A stretch of DNA of 64,000 bases from Papaver somniferum (taxonomy: Eukaryota; Streptophyta; Magnoliopsida; Ranunculales; Papaveraceae): positions 17,099,116-17,163,115 of the forward strand of contig NW_020621603.1 of assembly GCF_003573695.1 (NCBI RefSeq), read 5' to 3'. Each line of letters begins with the position of its first letter. Within the stretch, counting starts at the first letter, position 1. The notes below the pieces were generated by a model. The model was not told where the DNA came from and ran no database searches. It saw only the letters and a program-made list of their open reading frames with translations. The translations under genes were made by a program, and so were the position numbers. Shown one piece after another: positions 34,885 to 46,501 of the stretch.

Positions 34885-37351
34885 TGAAAGTGCGGGGGTC
34901 TAACAACCTCACCCAATATTTCGATTAGCAATCTGTATGGACTAACTCCAATATACTTTCTAGAGAATCAACTAGACAGTCAGACTCAATCTAGAGAAAA
35001 GTATATCGAGGAGTTCATATCTCTCTCTTGATTTGATTTACTCAAGCAAATAGAAATCTGCGAGTCTTTATCAAATACAAGGATAATAAACTTGGATGGT
35101 ACCAAAGACCAATATCCAAGGATCAATCAATTTCCAATCGACAACCAAAGGTTGGATTTCACTATTGATCGATACAACGCACAACCTGTGATATTTCAAT
35201 TATATAACAAAATATAATGCGGAATAGAAATAACAAATACACCAGAATTTTTGTTAACGAGGAAACCGCAAATGCAGAAAAACCCCGGGACCTAGTCCAG
35301 ATTGAAAACCACACTGTATTAAGCCGCTACAGACACTAGCCTACTACAAACTAACTTCGGTCTGGACTGTAGTTGAACCCTAATCAATCTCACACTGATT
35401 CAAGGTACAATTGTGCTCCTTACGTCTCTGATCCCATCAGGATACTACACACTTGATTCCCTTAGATGATCTCACCCACAACCAAGAGTTGCTACGACCT
35501 AAAGTCGAGGACTTTAATAAACACATATGTATCACACAGAAAAGTCTACAAGGATAGATAAATATGTCTCCCACAGATAAACCTAAAAGTTTTGTTCTGT
35601 CTTTTGATAAAAATCAAGGTGAACAAGAACCAATTGATAAACCAGACTTATATTCCCGAAGAACATCCTAGTATTATCAATCACCTCACAATAATCTAAA
35701 TCGTATGGTAGTGAAACTAGATATTGCGGAATCACAAACGATGAGACGAAGATGCTTTTGATTTCTTTTTATCTTGCCCTATCTGAGATATAATCTCAAG
35801 TCAATTATTCAATTGAACTCGTACGATAGAAAATGGCAAGATCAGATCGCTCAACTACAAGAGAAGTAGTTTCGTCTGGCTTCACAATCCCATTGAAGTC
35901 TTTCAGTCGTTAATCGACAGGGTCTCGAGAAGAAACCTACGATTAAAAGAGAATCGACTCTAGCAAACCAACTAGTATCACACATGAGGTTTGGGGATTA
36001 GTTTTGCACAGTTGCTAGACGTCTCCTTATATAGTTTTCAATTCAGGGTTTGCAATCTAGGTTACCTTGGTAACAAAGCATTCAATAATCATCGTTAGAT
36101 GAAAAACCTGATTTATCCAAGATAATATCTTTCAACCGTTAGATCGAAACTTAGCTTGTCACACACAAATGAACTGTATTCATTTAGGTTTGAGTAATCG
36201 TACCTAAACGTGTACATTGGTTGGTTCACAAATGGTTGACCAATGGTTAGCCATATGAGGGCTTTCATATTAACCGTATTCATCTTTCTCATAACTAGTT
36301 CAAATGACTCATAAGAACTAGTTCAAGAGTTGTTCAATTGCTTAGATCTTTATACATAGACACAATTGAAACAAAATCGGCTTGATTCATTTGAATCAAT
36401 TCATGAACAATATACCCACGGTTTGCAAAGATTGTATTCCTTATAATTTATTGTTTTAAGTCCATGAACTACCGATTTGAGAAATATCTAACTTGGTACG
36501 CGTACGGGTATGCGTACCTTAGCTACCTGATTTTGAGTTGGTTTAGTTTCCAAACTCAGCAAACTTTTTCGGGTGAAAAAGTTCCACCAGTACGCGTACC
36601 TAAGGTGACTGGTTTTTGAGTTCGTAAACTTCAAACTCAACAGAATTTCACGGACGTGAATCTCCGCCAGTACGCGTGCTGGTACGCGTACCCAACATGT
36701 CTCCTTCACCAATACCGCATGCACTCATATGCACGCACTTGGTTTCTGGCACATGGATTTATACACTAATGTGCGAACACACTATATGCTTACATCCATA
36801 GGTGGTTACATATTCTCAACTCTACATTTCAATCATTGAAACATTCTTCTATAATGTTATAACAGTCGTTAGACATAAAGAATCAACTATCGTCATCAAA
36901 GCTATTTTCAAGATTGAAACGTCATCATGACTTTCGTCACGGGTAAAGATGAAGATGGTTAAAACAAAAGCTTACCAACACGTATTTCGAGAAAGATATG
37001 GGCGAGTAAACTCGGCTCGAAATAGCAAATGTGTATGTATGAAAACTATCATACTTATACGACTTTTGTATCAAGAGTAGGAGATAGAGTAGATATACTT
37101 TTGAGTGACAAGATGAGTTCAAGTCTCCACATACCTTTTGGTCGGATGTAGTTCCACTGGTTCCTTGAGTAGTTCTTCGTCTTTTCAAGATAATCGCCAT
37201 GGAGTATGGAGCTCAACTATTCCTAACTATCCTAGACCGAGACTTAGTCATAAGTATTATAGAAATCAAGACATATAGTTTTGATCACTAATATTGAAAA
37301 ACATGCTTGAGATAGCAACGCATGCGAGTTTGACCGAGCAATGCTCTAATA
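34885..37351 (-). mobile_element. Solo Sirevirus-type LTR, minus strand, with perfect TSD
   Basis: Reverse complement of the copy A type. The LTR start (ttagagcattgctcgg) is at 37351 and its end (gcactttca) at 34885. Direct repeats GACTG at 34880-34884 and 37352-37356 are a perfect 5-bp target duplication. No internal region, so a solo LTR from intra-element recombination. Three GTACGCGTAC-type motifs lie at 36497-36700. It is oriented like the PMD-type gene and ends about 180 bp before that gene's ATG. Confidence 0.95.
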
Positions 37352-37356
37352 GACTG

Positions 37357-39127
37357 GTTTCCAAACATTAAGGTACGTCAGAATATCTCTTCTCTTTTCA
37401 ATTTAACTTCAAAAAGGAAGCCTTAAAGCAAAAGGAAAATGAGTTGGATCTAAAAAGAAGAAATTATAGGAATTTGGATCAAATAAGGAAACTGAGGGTT
37501 TTCTTTCGTCTAAAAATTTCTCCAAACCGTGGACAAGCCCTTTTCAAGCGTTAGGATGATATCCTATCTAGGCCATTGGGACATGATTTATTCTATCAAA
37601 TTTTTTTCAAAGGGATCAAAGTCGAAGAGAATTAGGGTAACACTAATTTCAAGAATTTGGTGAAAAAAAGGATTTATTCTAAAAAAAAAGAGACCGAGCC
37701 TCTCCCATTATCTTGGACGGTTATCTAAGCCTCTCTAAATACCTTTTAGCTCATTAATATTCAACAAAAACGAGCTCATAAATAATTTTGACCAAAATAC
37801 CCTTATATTGCAATTTTGAGCATTTTCAAAGAAGAAAGCCTTAATACCACCAAAGACCGACTAAGCTCTCATCTACTCATTACAAAGTCCTGATACATGT
37901 GAATATCGAGTTCTCTAAATGTTCGAAGAATAACGGGATTGAAACGAAATCCAGAAAAGCAGAATGTCAGAGAAAATAAAGTGAGTTTAGCTCAAACAGG
38001 GAAGTTTGAGTTCACAATTTTCAAAACCAAGACTAGACATGCGCCTCAGTATCTCTCTCTCAATACATGAATATACCTAGGGAAGTTCACGACCTCTCTT
38101 ATGTCGAAGAAAAATCAAACTCATAGTGGTTTCTGACGAAAATACCCTTAGTTTCAAAAGTAGGTATTTCCTCTAAAAAAGAGATGTCTCATTGGCACAA
38201 GTATTTAAACATGCTCTCATAACACAAGATTCCGACCTCACAAGATATATGCATACCTTCCAAGCATCTCCGAAGTGTCTAAAGGAGTCAGACAAAAATA
38301 AAAAAAAATAAAACAAAAGATGAATTAGGGTTTAGGATAAATACAAGTCTGAATTCAAAACTCCTCTGGGACGAAGATTCTACATTTCCGAAAATGGAGT
38401 CCAGATTTTCTCATCATGTCTCACCAACCTCACGGCTATCCAAATATTCTTTCAGGTCTCTTATTCCTCTAGAGAGCCGAAGCTCAATATTTAACCAGAA
38501 GAGAACAATTAGGGTTTTGAACAATTATGCAAGTTATGCTCAAGCGCAATCAAGACAACAGGAAAAACTGGTTCATAAAATCCTAATTCAAAGTGTTGGC
38601 GTATTTCAAACATAACTACAAGTCATCATTAACTTGCGACCAAGTTTCAACTCTATCAAGGTATTTGCTTCAATCTCAATAACTGGGGACTAAGCCCTAT
38701 CTCTCTTTCCTATGGGTAACTGCCGAGTAAGAAGGTACCATATGCAAACACAACTTCATACATAAGATTCACGTAAAATAATTTTTGCACATCCAGCATT
38801 ACAAATATACTAACTCAAATCACAAGGTCTTTTTTTTTGGGGGGGGGGGGGGGGGGGGTCAAGTTTTTGATAGTTGACGCAAAGTGGATCTTCCAATTAG
38901 ACAATGAGATATGCCATGACTTTCAGTTTTCATCAACTCAAGATATTGTCTCCTTCCTACAATCCTAGCGCATCTTCGCGGCTCATATTGAAGCATCACA
39001 ACATTCGTATACACGATCAAGAGCAATGCTGAAAATTAGGGTTTTAATCAGATAAATTCTAATCGCAAATATATACGCCTAACACATGGATTTCGCAACG
39101 ACAACACCGTAACACTCGGATACAATG
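37357..39127. other. 3' internal region of the large Tat element, no gene seen
   Basis: AT-rich, with scattered purine runs. A 73-codon frame (38394-38615) has no recognisable motif. Nothing here resembles pol. It probably includes the promoter side of the antisense PMD-type gene and the polypurine side of the 3' LTR, but no clear polypurine tract was found next to 39128. Confidence 0.4.
38830..38858 (+). repeat. T9G20 homopolymer block
   Basis: Nine T followed by twenty G with no interruption. Unusual in AT-rich surroundings, and a classic place for length errors in sequencing or assembly. Confidence 0.95.
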
Positions 39128-41440
39128 TGTTAGCAGGGTGACAATTTCCCCTGTAGTCGATGATAATTGAGATAAAGGAATATTCTTTAGTTTTCTGTTG
39201 TGATTAGTTGGAGAGCACAAGATAGCACGAAATAACATGAGATAGTATTATGGATCGTGTATTAAACACGAGATTGATTGAGGTTGAGCATCAACCTAGA
39301 ATGGTCTGACAGTATAGTAAAAGGTTAAATTCCCCTTTATGGGCCCTTTTAGACGAGTGTGGGAGTTCTAAGGGGGTTGTCATATTTTATCCATATATAT
39401 GAGCAAGCTCATGAGGCTCTAATATTATGGAATCATGGACATTATCATGACACTCAGAGCAATACTTATGAGACTTTGATTCATGAATTCAGTCGTGGAC
39501 ATGGTCATGGGACTGAGAATGGGGCTTGTGCATGCGCCCGAGGTGAATGTCTCATGTTGAACGAGTTTAAGAGCATGTGAGGTGAATAGTGGGTCTAGTG
39601 GTGGCGTGACTAGCAGCTAGTTCTAGAACTTATGTAGGTGTAGATGGTGAAATTTGGACAAGGGGTAAAAGCATCGTTTCAAGACCATAGACAAAACTCA
39701 ACTCTCACGGGAAAGATTAATCCCTTGGCCTTCAAGGAACCCATAGCCACGATTTCTAGTATACGTCCCTGCGAGATACTGCTGGTCGTGATGCCGTGAC
39801 TCCAAGCGCACATCCTCGACGAGATACTGCTAGTCACGTAGGTTATGTAGAGAGTAAAACGTCCCCGACATACTTATGAACCAGAAAAGCCACAATTCCA
39901 GTATGTCTTCGTGAGACAGAACTGATTGTGATGCCATGATTCTTAGTATACATCCTCGACGAGATACTGCTGGTCATGTAGGCTCTGTAGATGCGTAAAA
40001 ACGTCCTTGGCGGACTTATGACCTAGAGCAGAGATATGCATGTCGCCTGTAAGCACGACTCACCATATTTGAGATCAAGAACTGATTCCTAGTACATCAT
40101 CGGGAGATATGTTGATCATGTCTGCTCCAGGCTCTGACTCGACTTACTGAGGTTGTCGAATAACTCCTAGGACGTACACTGGTTATTCTGCCTCCGGGCC
40201 TTTTCGACAGTCTCCTAGAACATCCTTTCGAAATACACTAGTCTTGTTGGCCCATCATATGGACACATAGTTGATTCCCATCACATCTCTGCAAGATACG
40301 CTGGTCAAAGACAAGTGAGCCAAACTCTCGCAGAGGCATTAATCGGGTGTACAAATCCTTTTCTCTCTCTCTATGACGAGTCCCAGCTGACTACAGAGAG
40401 ATTCGGGTCCGTTAAGAAAATCTTCGTAGAGATTTTGATCCGTCTACAAAATCTCTCTGCAAAATCTCGGAGAGATTCCAGTCTCTCCACAAAATCTCGG
40501 AGAGATTCAAATCTCTCTGCAAAATCTCGGAGAGATTCAAAATCTCTCTACAAAATCTCGGAGAGGTTCCAGTCTCTCTGCAAAATCCCGGAGAGATTCA
40601 AAATCTCTCTGCAAAATCTCGGAGAGATTCCAATCTCTCTGCAAAATCCCGAAGAGATTCAAATCTCTCTGCAAAATCCCGGAGAGATTCAAATCTCTTT
40701 TAAATATTTCAAAGAGATTTAAATCTCTCGGGAAACCTCAGATAAGGCTGAATATTCCCCATGGTAGGAACGAGCCTTTTGTAGGAGTCGAGACTCCTCT
40801 CCGCACGAATTCTGAGGCATCCCATGCCTTTTCACGTGACTCATCCTAGTCATTCTTACAAATCGGAGAATATCTCTCTATCTTGGCCAACTCGGCTAAA
40901 GAGAATATTTCTATCTCTCAACACATCATCACAAAGGCTGACTCAGCTTCACACAAATGGGGGGATAATAATTAGGGTTTTGGTCTGCCGGTATACGGCA
41001 CGTGTAAGAAGTACCCGGCTTATTTCTCACCGCAGAAGAGCGTAAAGATGGTGGAATAATGAGATAAACACAACCTAGTTTATCTCTATTCCTGAAGAGA
41101 CGGGAGAAAATCTCCTCACAACACGAAAATCAATCCTTATCTTCACCGACCTAAGATTAGAGAATTCAGCTATAAATAGGTCATCTATTTCTTCAAGCTA
41201 CGATCATCTTTCTCATAACCTTTCAGAGCAATTCCTCTTCAAACCCTAGAATTCTCTGATCTCTCTCTTCATCTGTTTCCCTAAGACCTGCCCTAAATCT
41301 CTTCCCTGTGACTGAAGCAGCCTTTGAACAACCATTGTACTTGGTTTAGGCAAAGAATGTTCATGCTTAACCTCCCGTAACTCACTTTCAGAAAACCTAG
41401 AATCTCACTTCTAACATCTCTCAAATTTTAGGTAACTACA
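39128..41440 (+). repeat. Tat-type Ty3/gypsy 3' LTR (about 2.3 kb)
   Basis: Partner of 5762-7935. Ends ggtaactaca, then gtagg and unrelated sequence. TATA box 41171-41178. It is longer than the 5' copy mainly through minisatellite expansion. A matching 5-bp target duplication was not found. Confidence 0.85.
40435..40735 (+). repeat. 30-bp minisatellite in 3' LTR, about 10 units
   Basis: Units gagattcaaatctctctgca plus aaatctcgga, with ccagt/caaat variants and 30-31 bp period. The same array as 7076-7235 with about twice the copies. Confidence 0.88.
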
Positions 41441-42200
41441 GTAGGTGACATTCAAAATCTGATGCCATAGATTTGTTGTGAACGTGTCATAACCATAGTT
41501 TCACTTTTTATAGAATAAACCGATCGTGCTCTAGTAGATTGAGTTGAGCTAGATGATTGACTTGAATCGATATAATATGACTTAATATGACTTTTTTGGC
41601 CTTAATTTTACGTATCAAGAAACCATCATCTACAACAATATGCTCTCAGAAAAAAATAAACTTTACAATATCTTTAGTCTTTTGACTGTTCTCACCTTTT
41701 ACCCTTCATATTTGTTAGTCAATCATCTTCTCACAGTTGCAAAGATATATTTAAAAGTTGGATTTATATCCCATTTCTAGAATGGAATCAACCTCAAAGA
41801 TACCGGAGTATGTGGTGTGGTATATAACCAATAATCTCAATTAATTGACAATTTGGTTTGTGTGCACAATAAAAAGGAATGGGTACCCAAACAACACTTT
41901 TAGTTAGGATACGACAAGGAACCCCTATATATCTTTTTAATATTACAATTCATTGTATAGTTATTGTTAACTTATAACTTCTTACTAGCTAATGTTCATG
42001 CGTGATGCGTCAGTGGGTCGAGGAAAAGAATACCATGTACGTCAGCACCTGAGACCTATTCCATGTGAAAATTCACCAAGATAAATAAAATATCTACAAA
42101 AAATAAAATACTCGCGACTAGTAAAAACCTATTAGAAATTTTCTCATGCATCGATTTGTATAGGATGATGTACTAGATATGTCATCATTGCTTAGTGCAA
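41441..42200. other. AT-rich intergenic, no gene seen
   Basis: No frame over 60 codons, no repeat shared with the rest of the window. It starts at the outer edge of the Tat 3' LTR. Confidence 0.5.
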
Positions 42201-43255
42201 AGGTTAAGGTACCAAGTATACCACCAACATACTCATCACAAAACTTATAAACTATTCCTCGCTGAACTTCAATGAAAAATTAAAGAAGATAAGAAATGTC
42301 CTTCGATAATCTGAAATGGAGATTCTTAATACACCATAAATTTTATAACGAGAAAATCTGCAAAGCAGAAATATCTCAAGACCTCGTCCAATTTGATGCA
42401 CATTGTATTAACCCGCTATAACATTAGCTTACTATATGACTTCGGTTTGGAATGAAGTTGAGGCAGAATAAACCTTCTCACCTACTCTGTTATAGTTGTG
42501 CCCATATATCTCTTGATTCTCACAAGAACCTGCACACTTGATTCCCATAACTGATATCTTGTATAACACTAGGAGATGAACCACATTCCATCTTGAAGAC
42601 TAGCCTACCGTGCCTCCAATAAGACGCTTGGTGATTTCCTTTCTGATTCAAAACCAAGCATATATAAATGTATTCCCTTAATTAAGATGAATTAAATCAA
42701 CAAGACTAGGTTTTACTCTCTTCAAAAGTTATAGAGATACTTAATGAGATATCTACACAAGAATATCAATCTAGATCAAAGTACAAAATGAACTCTTATG
42801 TACAACTTACAAAAAGGATTTTAATAGATAAGAGTTATACTTAATCGTGTTTTAAGTTTTCTATAAAAGAATTTGCTCAGTAATTCTTGAATATATTTAT
42901 ATCAGAGGAGAAGAACCTTGGAATAGACAAAAATTACAAACTAATCAAGTACAGATACATGCTAGGAAACTACCTTATTTTTGAAGACAAATTGTACTTG
43001 TGCTTCCAAATCCCGAGTGAAGTATTTCAAAACCGTACCTTAGATCTCAATGATCCTTAGATGTTTGGAGGATAAACATTTCATCAAGATACAAAACTGT
43101 GTAGGGGTTTAGTTTTCAGTGTTGCTGATCCCCAATTTTTGGTAATCAGAATCAAGGCTATGTTGCTTAAGATGTAAGCAATGAATTTCTTACAACCCAA
43201 GTAAATTCTTGATTACTAAATTTAAGTCGTTTCCTAAGATGCAAAAATTTGTTTC
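42200..43255 (-). mobile_element. Old, strongly diverged Sire-type LTR fragment
   Basis: Follows the minus-strand LTR order seen in 34885-37351. It has aacgagaaaatctgcaaagc for aacgaggaaaccgcaaatgc, tgcacattgtattaacccgc for ccacactgtattaagccgc, gacttcggtttgg, then cacacttgattccc. Many indels. The ends are blurred. Confidence 0.6.
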
Positions 43256-43685
43256 TTAAGTTAGATTTTATGTAACACCCAGAATTTTTAGTTTTTGAAT
43301 TTCGAGAGGTTATAGTGTAAAACCCCGTATTTTTATTAATGAATTTTCGCCCCTAAAACCCATCCGTATTATTTATTAGAACTTTTATCTAAAACTTAAT
43401 TTGTAAAGAATAAATATTTAGTTTTGAATATATTTATTGTTGTCAAAATAAAATAAAATAATAAATATGAATTTGTTTATTGTACATGTAGGATGCACCT
43501 AGAAATTTAACTAAATCTAAAGTTAGTACATAAGAGGGCTAGCTCTTATCTCCGTGGGGTGCCTATAACTCAATTTGGGTCTAGTTAACCAATTGGTAAA
43601 TGCATAGAATAGTAGGGGTTTCTCGTAATAATAATAAAAACTAAACTGTTTAACATGATTTAATTTGTGCCTGATAGTCAATAAC
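43256..43685. other. AT-rich spacer
   Basis: A tgtaacacccagaattt string near 43272 looks like the start of a chromovirus-type LTR, but no end or partner was found. Otherwise nothing recognised. Confidence 0.25.
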
Positions 43686-43696
43686 ATCTCTGATTT

Positions 43697-43977
43697 GCCA
43701 TATCAGGTATGATAGAGGAAATAAAATTCAAATTTCGACAAATCCCGCAGGCAGATATTCAGCACAACTACAGAGAAGCAAATCAAGCGGCAGACGGGCT
43801 AGCCAATCATGCAGCAGATGGCATTCAAACGGGGAATTTATCAACTAAAATATGGGACCAGGCTATCCCATCTTTTATTAGTCAAATTTTATTTCATGAT
43901 TCTGTGGGCACCACGTACCCATGACAAATTGTATCCTAACTCCTCTTATTTAATATTTTGCTTCAAAAAAAAAAATA
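43697..43977 (+). mobile_element. 5'-truncated LINE 3' end with poly(A) and TSD
   Basis: The 281 bp insert encodes the end of a plant non-LTR RNase H domain (AD...HNYREANQAADGLANHAADG; frame 43709-43924), then a short 3' tail and an A-rich run (43965-43978). An exact 11-bp direct repeat atctctgattt flanks it at 43686-43696 and 43978-43988, the mark of target-primed insertion. The RNase H active site lies upstream of the truncation, so this is a dead copy. Confidence 0.88.
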
Positions 43978-43988
43978 ATCTCTGATTT

Positions 43989-44800
43989 TACATGAATGAT
44001 TTAGATTTATTCGTTATCTTTGTCCTTGTTATACAGATTTTGCTTCTTTATGTCTCGTAGGCTAAGTTTTTCGTTCCATGTTATTTTTCCAAATAGTCTT
44101 ATCGGTATTATGTTTTTAATTATTCAAACATTTTGAATATTATTGTATTACCCGAGTTCCAGACCAAGGTCAACCCATATAGAAATTCACGTTATGGATC
44201 AAAAGAAGACTTATGAATATATTTCTTCTAAAGTAACTTATTATATCAAACAAAATTGAAATTTATATACATGATTTAAGTGTATGAATCCACTAACCAT
44301 GCTTTATATCATTTTCAATCAAAAATATTAATTCAAATTACTCTTCAAGCAATACAAGAAAATAATAATGTAATCATTAAGTTCACTTTTTATTATCACT
44401 TCCACCTTCCATGAAATCTGCAAGAATGTCAATTTGGGTGAGATGACAGCTCAGTAGATGCATTCTCATTCTCAAAAGATGTGAAGAAATATCAATCAAC
44501 CAAAGAGAACATACAACAAGATATTTCGGCACAACCAAGGATTCAATTATATATACCATAAAAAACACAAACCAGACGATTCAGTTTTCAAATCATGAGT
44601 TCACAATATTAACAAGTTGCACGAGTTCGTTCCTTGCCAATCATCTTATCCGGGTCATTCTGAGAAGTTGCACGAGTTTCCTCAGTTCGTGCCCTGTCAA
44701 TTCTCTTGTCGAGGTCATTCTGACGAGTTGCACGAGTTTCCTCGGTTCTTTCCCCTCCATTCAAACAAACTTATAAATCATTCTCACAATAATATGAAAC
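43989..44800. other. AT-rich intergenic with a small tandem repeat
   Basis: No gene seen. At 44614-44760 a ~60-bp unit recurs 2.5 times, built on gttgcacgagtttcctc and ttgtcgaggtcattctga. Confidence 0.5.
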
Positions 44801-44956
44801 TGTTAGAGCATAGCTCGGTTGAACTCACCAAGCGTTGGTACGTCAAGTTTGGTTGTCATATGTTAGTGTGTCAAAACTCATCTAAAGTCTCTTGATTAAA
44901 TACTAGAATCAACGTCGTTTAGTTTAGACTAGAAATTCTAGTAATGTTGAGACATA

Positions 44957-45499
44957 CAGTAAAACCTCCATATATTAGTACATAAAGGGATTCATCAATT
45001 TATTAATATAGGGAGGTATACCTAGAAATGTTAAAAAATTCTATTTCAATGTATGTAAACCTATTAGATAATGTAACATATCTTTATAGTTCCAATACAT
45101 AGGTACATTTATATATCTAAGAACTTGTAAGGCTATCATGAATTTTTTGATGTTTTCTACAATTGTAGATAGTACTGTTGTATCTTACAAGATAATTCAT
45201 CAATCTATAACAACCCAAAAATTACGGTAACAACCCAAAATTACCTATTTTTCTCAACAGTTATAGATAAATATTTTATTTCATCATAAATTTCAATGCA
45301 ACAAGATCTATATTTCTCTAATATAGTGTCAATTATTATATAGAGGTAAATTTCTTAAGGCGGGACTGGAAAAAAATAGTAATATAAAAATGTGAAGATT
45401 ATTACTATTTATAACTGGCCCAAGTTGGGACCATGATTTTTTATTGATATATGGAGGTTATTAATATATGGATCGTATCAATATACAGAGGTTTTACTG
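44957..45499. mobile_element. Emigrant/pogo-like MITE (543 bp)
   Basis: Terminal inverted repeats CAGTAAAACCTCCATATATT (left) and, read inward from the right, CAGTAAAACCTCTGTATATT. Flanked on both sides by TA (44955-44956; 45500-45501), the Tc1/mariner target duplication. AT-rich, no coding capacity. The TIR matches the Emigrant-type plant MITE consensus associated with pogo-like transposases. Confidence 0.9.
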
Positions 45500-46074
45500 T
45501 ACAAGTATTACTCCGAAGATCTGAAGAATGTGAAGACGTAGCGAACTACAACGACGACATCATCCTTCCACTTGAGGTTAGTAATATTGACTTGAACTTT
45601 TTCGTTCCTAGCGTATCTTTCAAGTCATGATATATTGAAAACATAATTGCGAAGCTGTATATATTGTACATATTTTATAATACTTTAGTGATATGACATG
45701 ATCAGAACAGTATGATCATAGTATTAGGGAATTAGACTACGAAGTATAATACTTATATTTTGACCTTCGTATATATGACATCAACATAATCTTGTATATA
45801 TATATATATATATATTGTTATGATTATGTGAATGGGTTATGGTGAAGATTTCATACTAAGAAACAATGTTTTACATTTGTTTAAAGGAAGTACATTCATG
45901 AACTTGTTTTATGAATCAAAAGGGAAATCATTAGGCTTATTGGTCCGGCTAATCATTGCAAATCTTTGGATGACCAATATGTGTGAGATGGTAGAACCGA
46001 ACTTAACTTATGTTATGTATCTTGATATAACTAATCACAATGCCTGACTTGTGATTTGGTATGACTAATTTTTA

Positions 46075-46460
46075 TTAATTGGTGTAACTGATCCTAAGTA
46101 ATCACCGTGTGTTGGTATGATCGATCCTTGTAATTGGTGTGATCGATCCTAGTAATTGGTGTGACCGATCATGAGTATGTCTAATCGATCCTTGTAATTG
46201 GTGTAACCGGTCCTGGTAACTGGTGTGACCGATCACAAGAATTACCATGTGTAGATGGAACCGATCCTTGTAACTGGTGTAACCGGTCCTGGTAACTGGT
46301 GTGACCGATCACAAGTATTTCCATATTGAGGTATAACCAATCCTAGTGATTGGTAGAACCGATTGAACTCATGTATGTGATTTGGTATTTGATCAATCAC
46401 ATAGTAGTCTTGGAATACAAGGAAACCAATTCTAAACTTGTTTGGAAGTGTGGTATGACC
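46075..46460 (+). repeat. GATCGATCC/GGTGTGACCGATC minisatellite
   Basis: About ten irregular units of 20-30 bp, of the type gatccttgtaattggtgtga and ccgatc, with one longer duplicated segment (46215-46255 against 46265-46315). The ggt...acc ends are complementary, so units can fold. Confidence 0.8.
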
Positions 46461-46501
46461 GATTCCAAGAATGTAAATCCATGTAAATAAGAAATAAGGA
46501 T

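Larger units (their letters stand above)
44801..46490 (+). mobile_element. Truncated Sire-type LTR of a divergent subfamily
   Basis: Starts tgttagagcatagctcggtt like other family members and keeps the early layout (tgttagtg...tcaaaactca). Beyond about 44950 it is divergent and interrupted by a MITE (44957-45499). It then contains the repeat cassette 46075-46460. No end was found before the Reina-like element begins near 46500. Apart from the start, assignment is by layout more than by identity. Confidence 0.55.

Noticed and set aside
38394..38615. 73-codon frame in the Tat 3' internal region
   Set aside because: No motif, no repeat in other copies here, no promoter or splice context.
39359..39580. 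73-codon frame also seen in shorter form at 5994-6176
   Set aside because: Shared only because both copies are the same LTR; located in U3, no motif, different stops.
40315..40722. 135-codon frame reading ISLQNPGEIQ-type repeats
   Set aside because: It is the translated 30-bp minisatellite inside an LTR. The partner LTR has different frames over the same array.
43272..43400. tgtaacaccc... as the start of a chromovirus LTR
   Set aside because: No LTR end, PBS, partner or target duplication found.
44383..44568. Minus-strand 61-codon frame with an ILADF-like end, resembling a Copia pol tail
   Set aside because: Too short and only one weak motif.
46075..46460. Regular repeat considered as a CRISPR array
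   Set aside because: Units vary in length and sequence, there are no unique equal-length spacers, and the context is plant retrotransposon.
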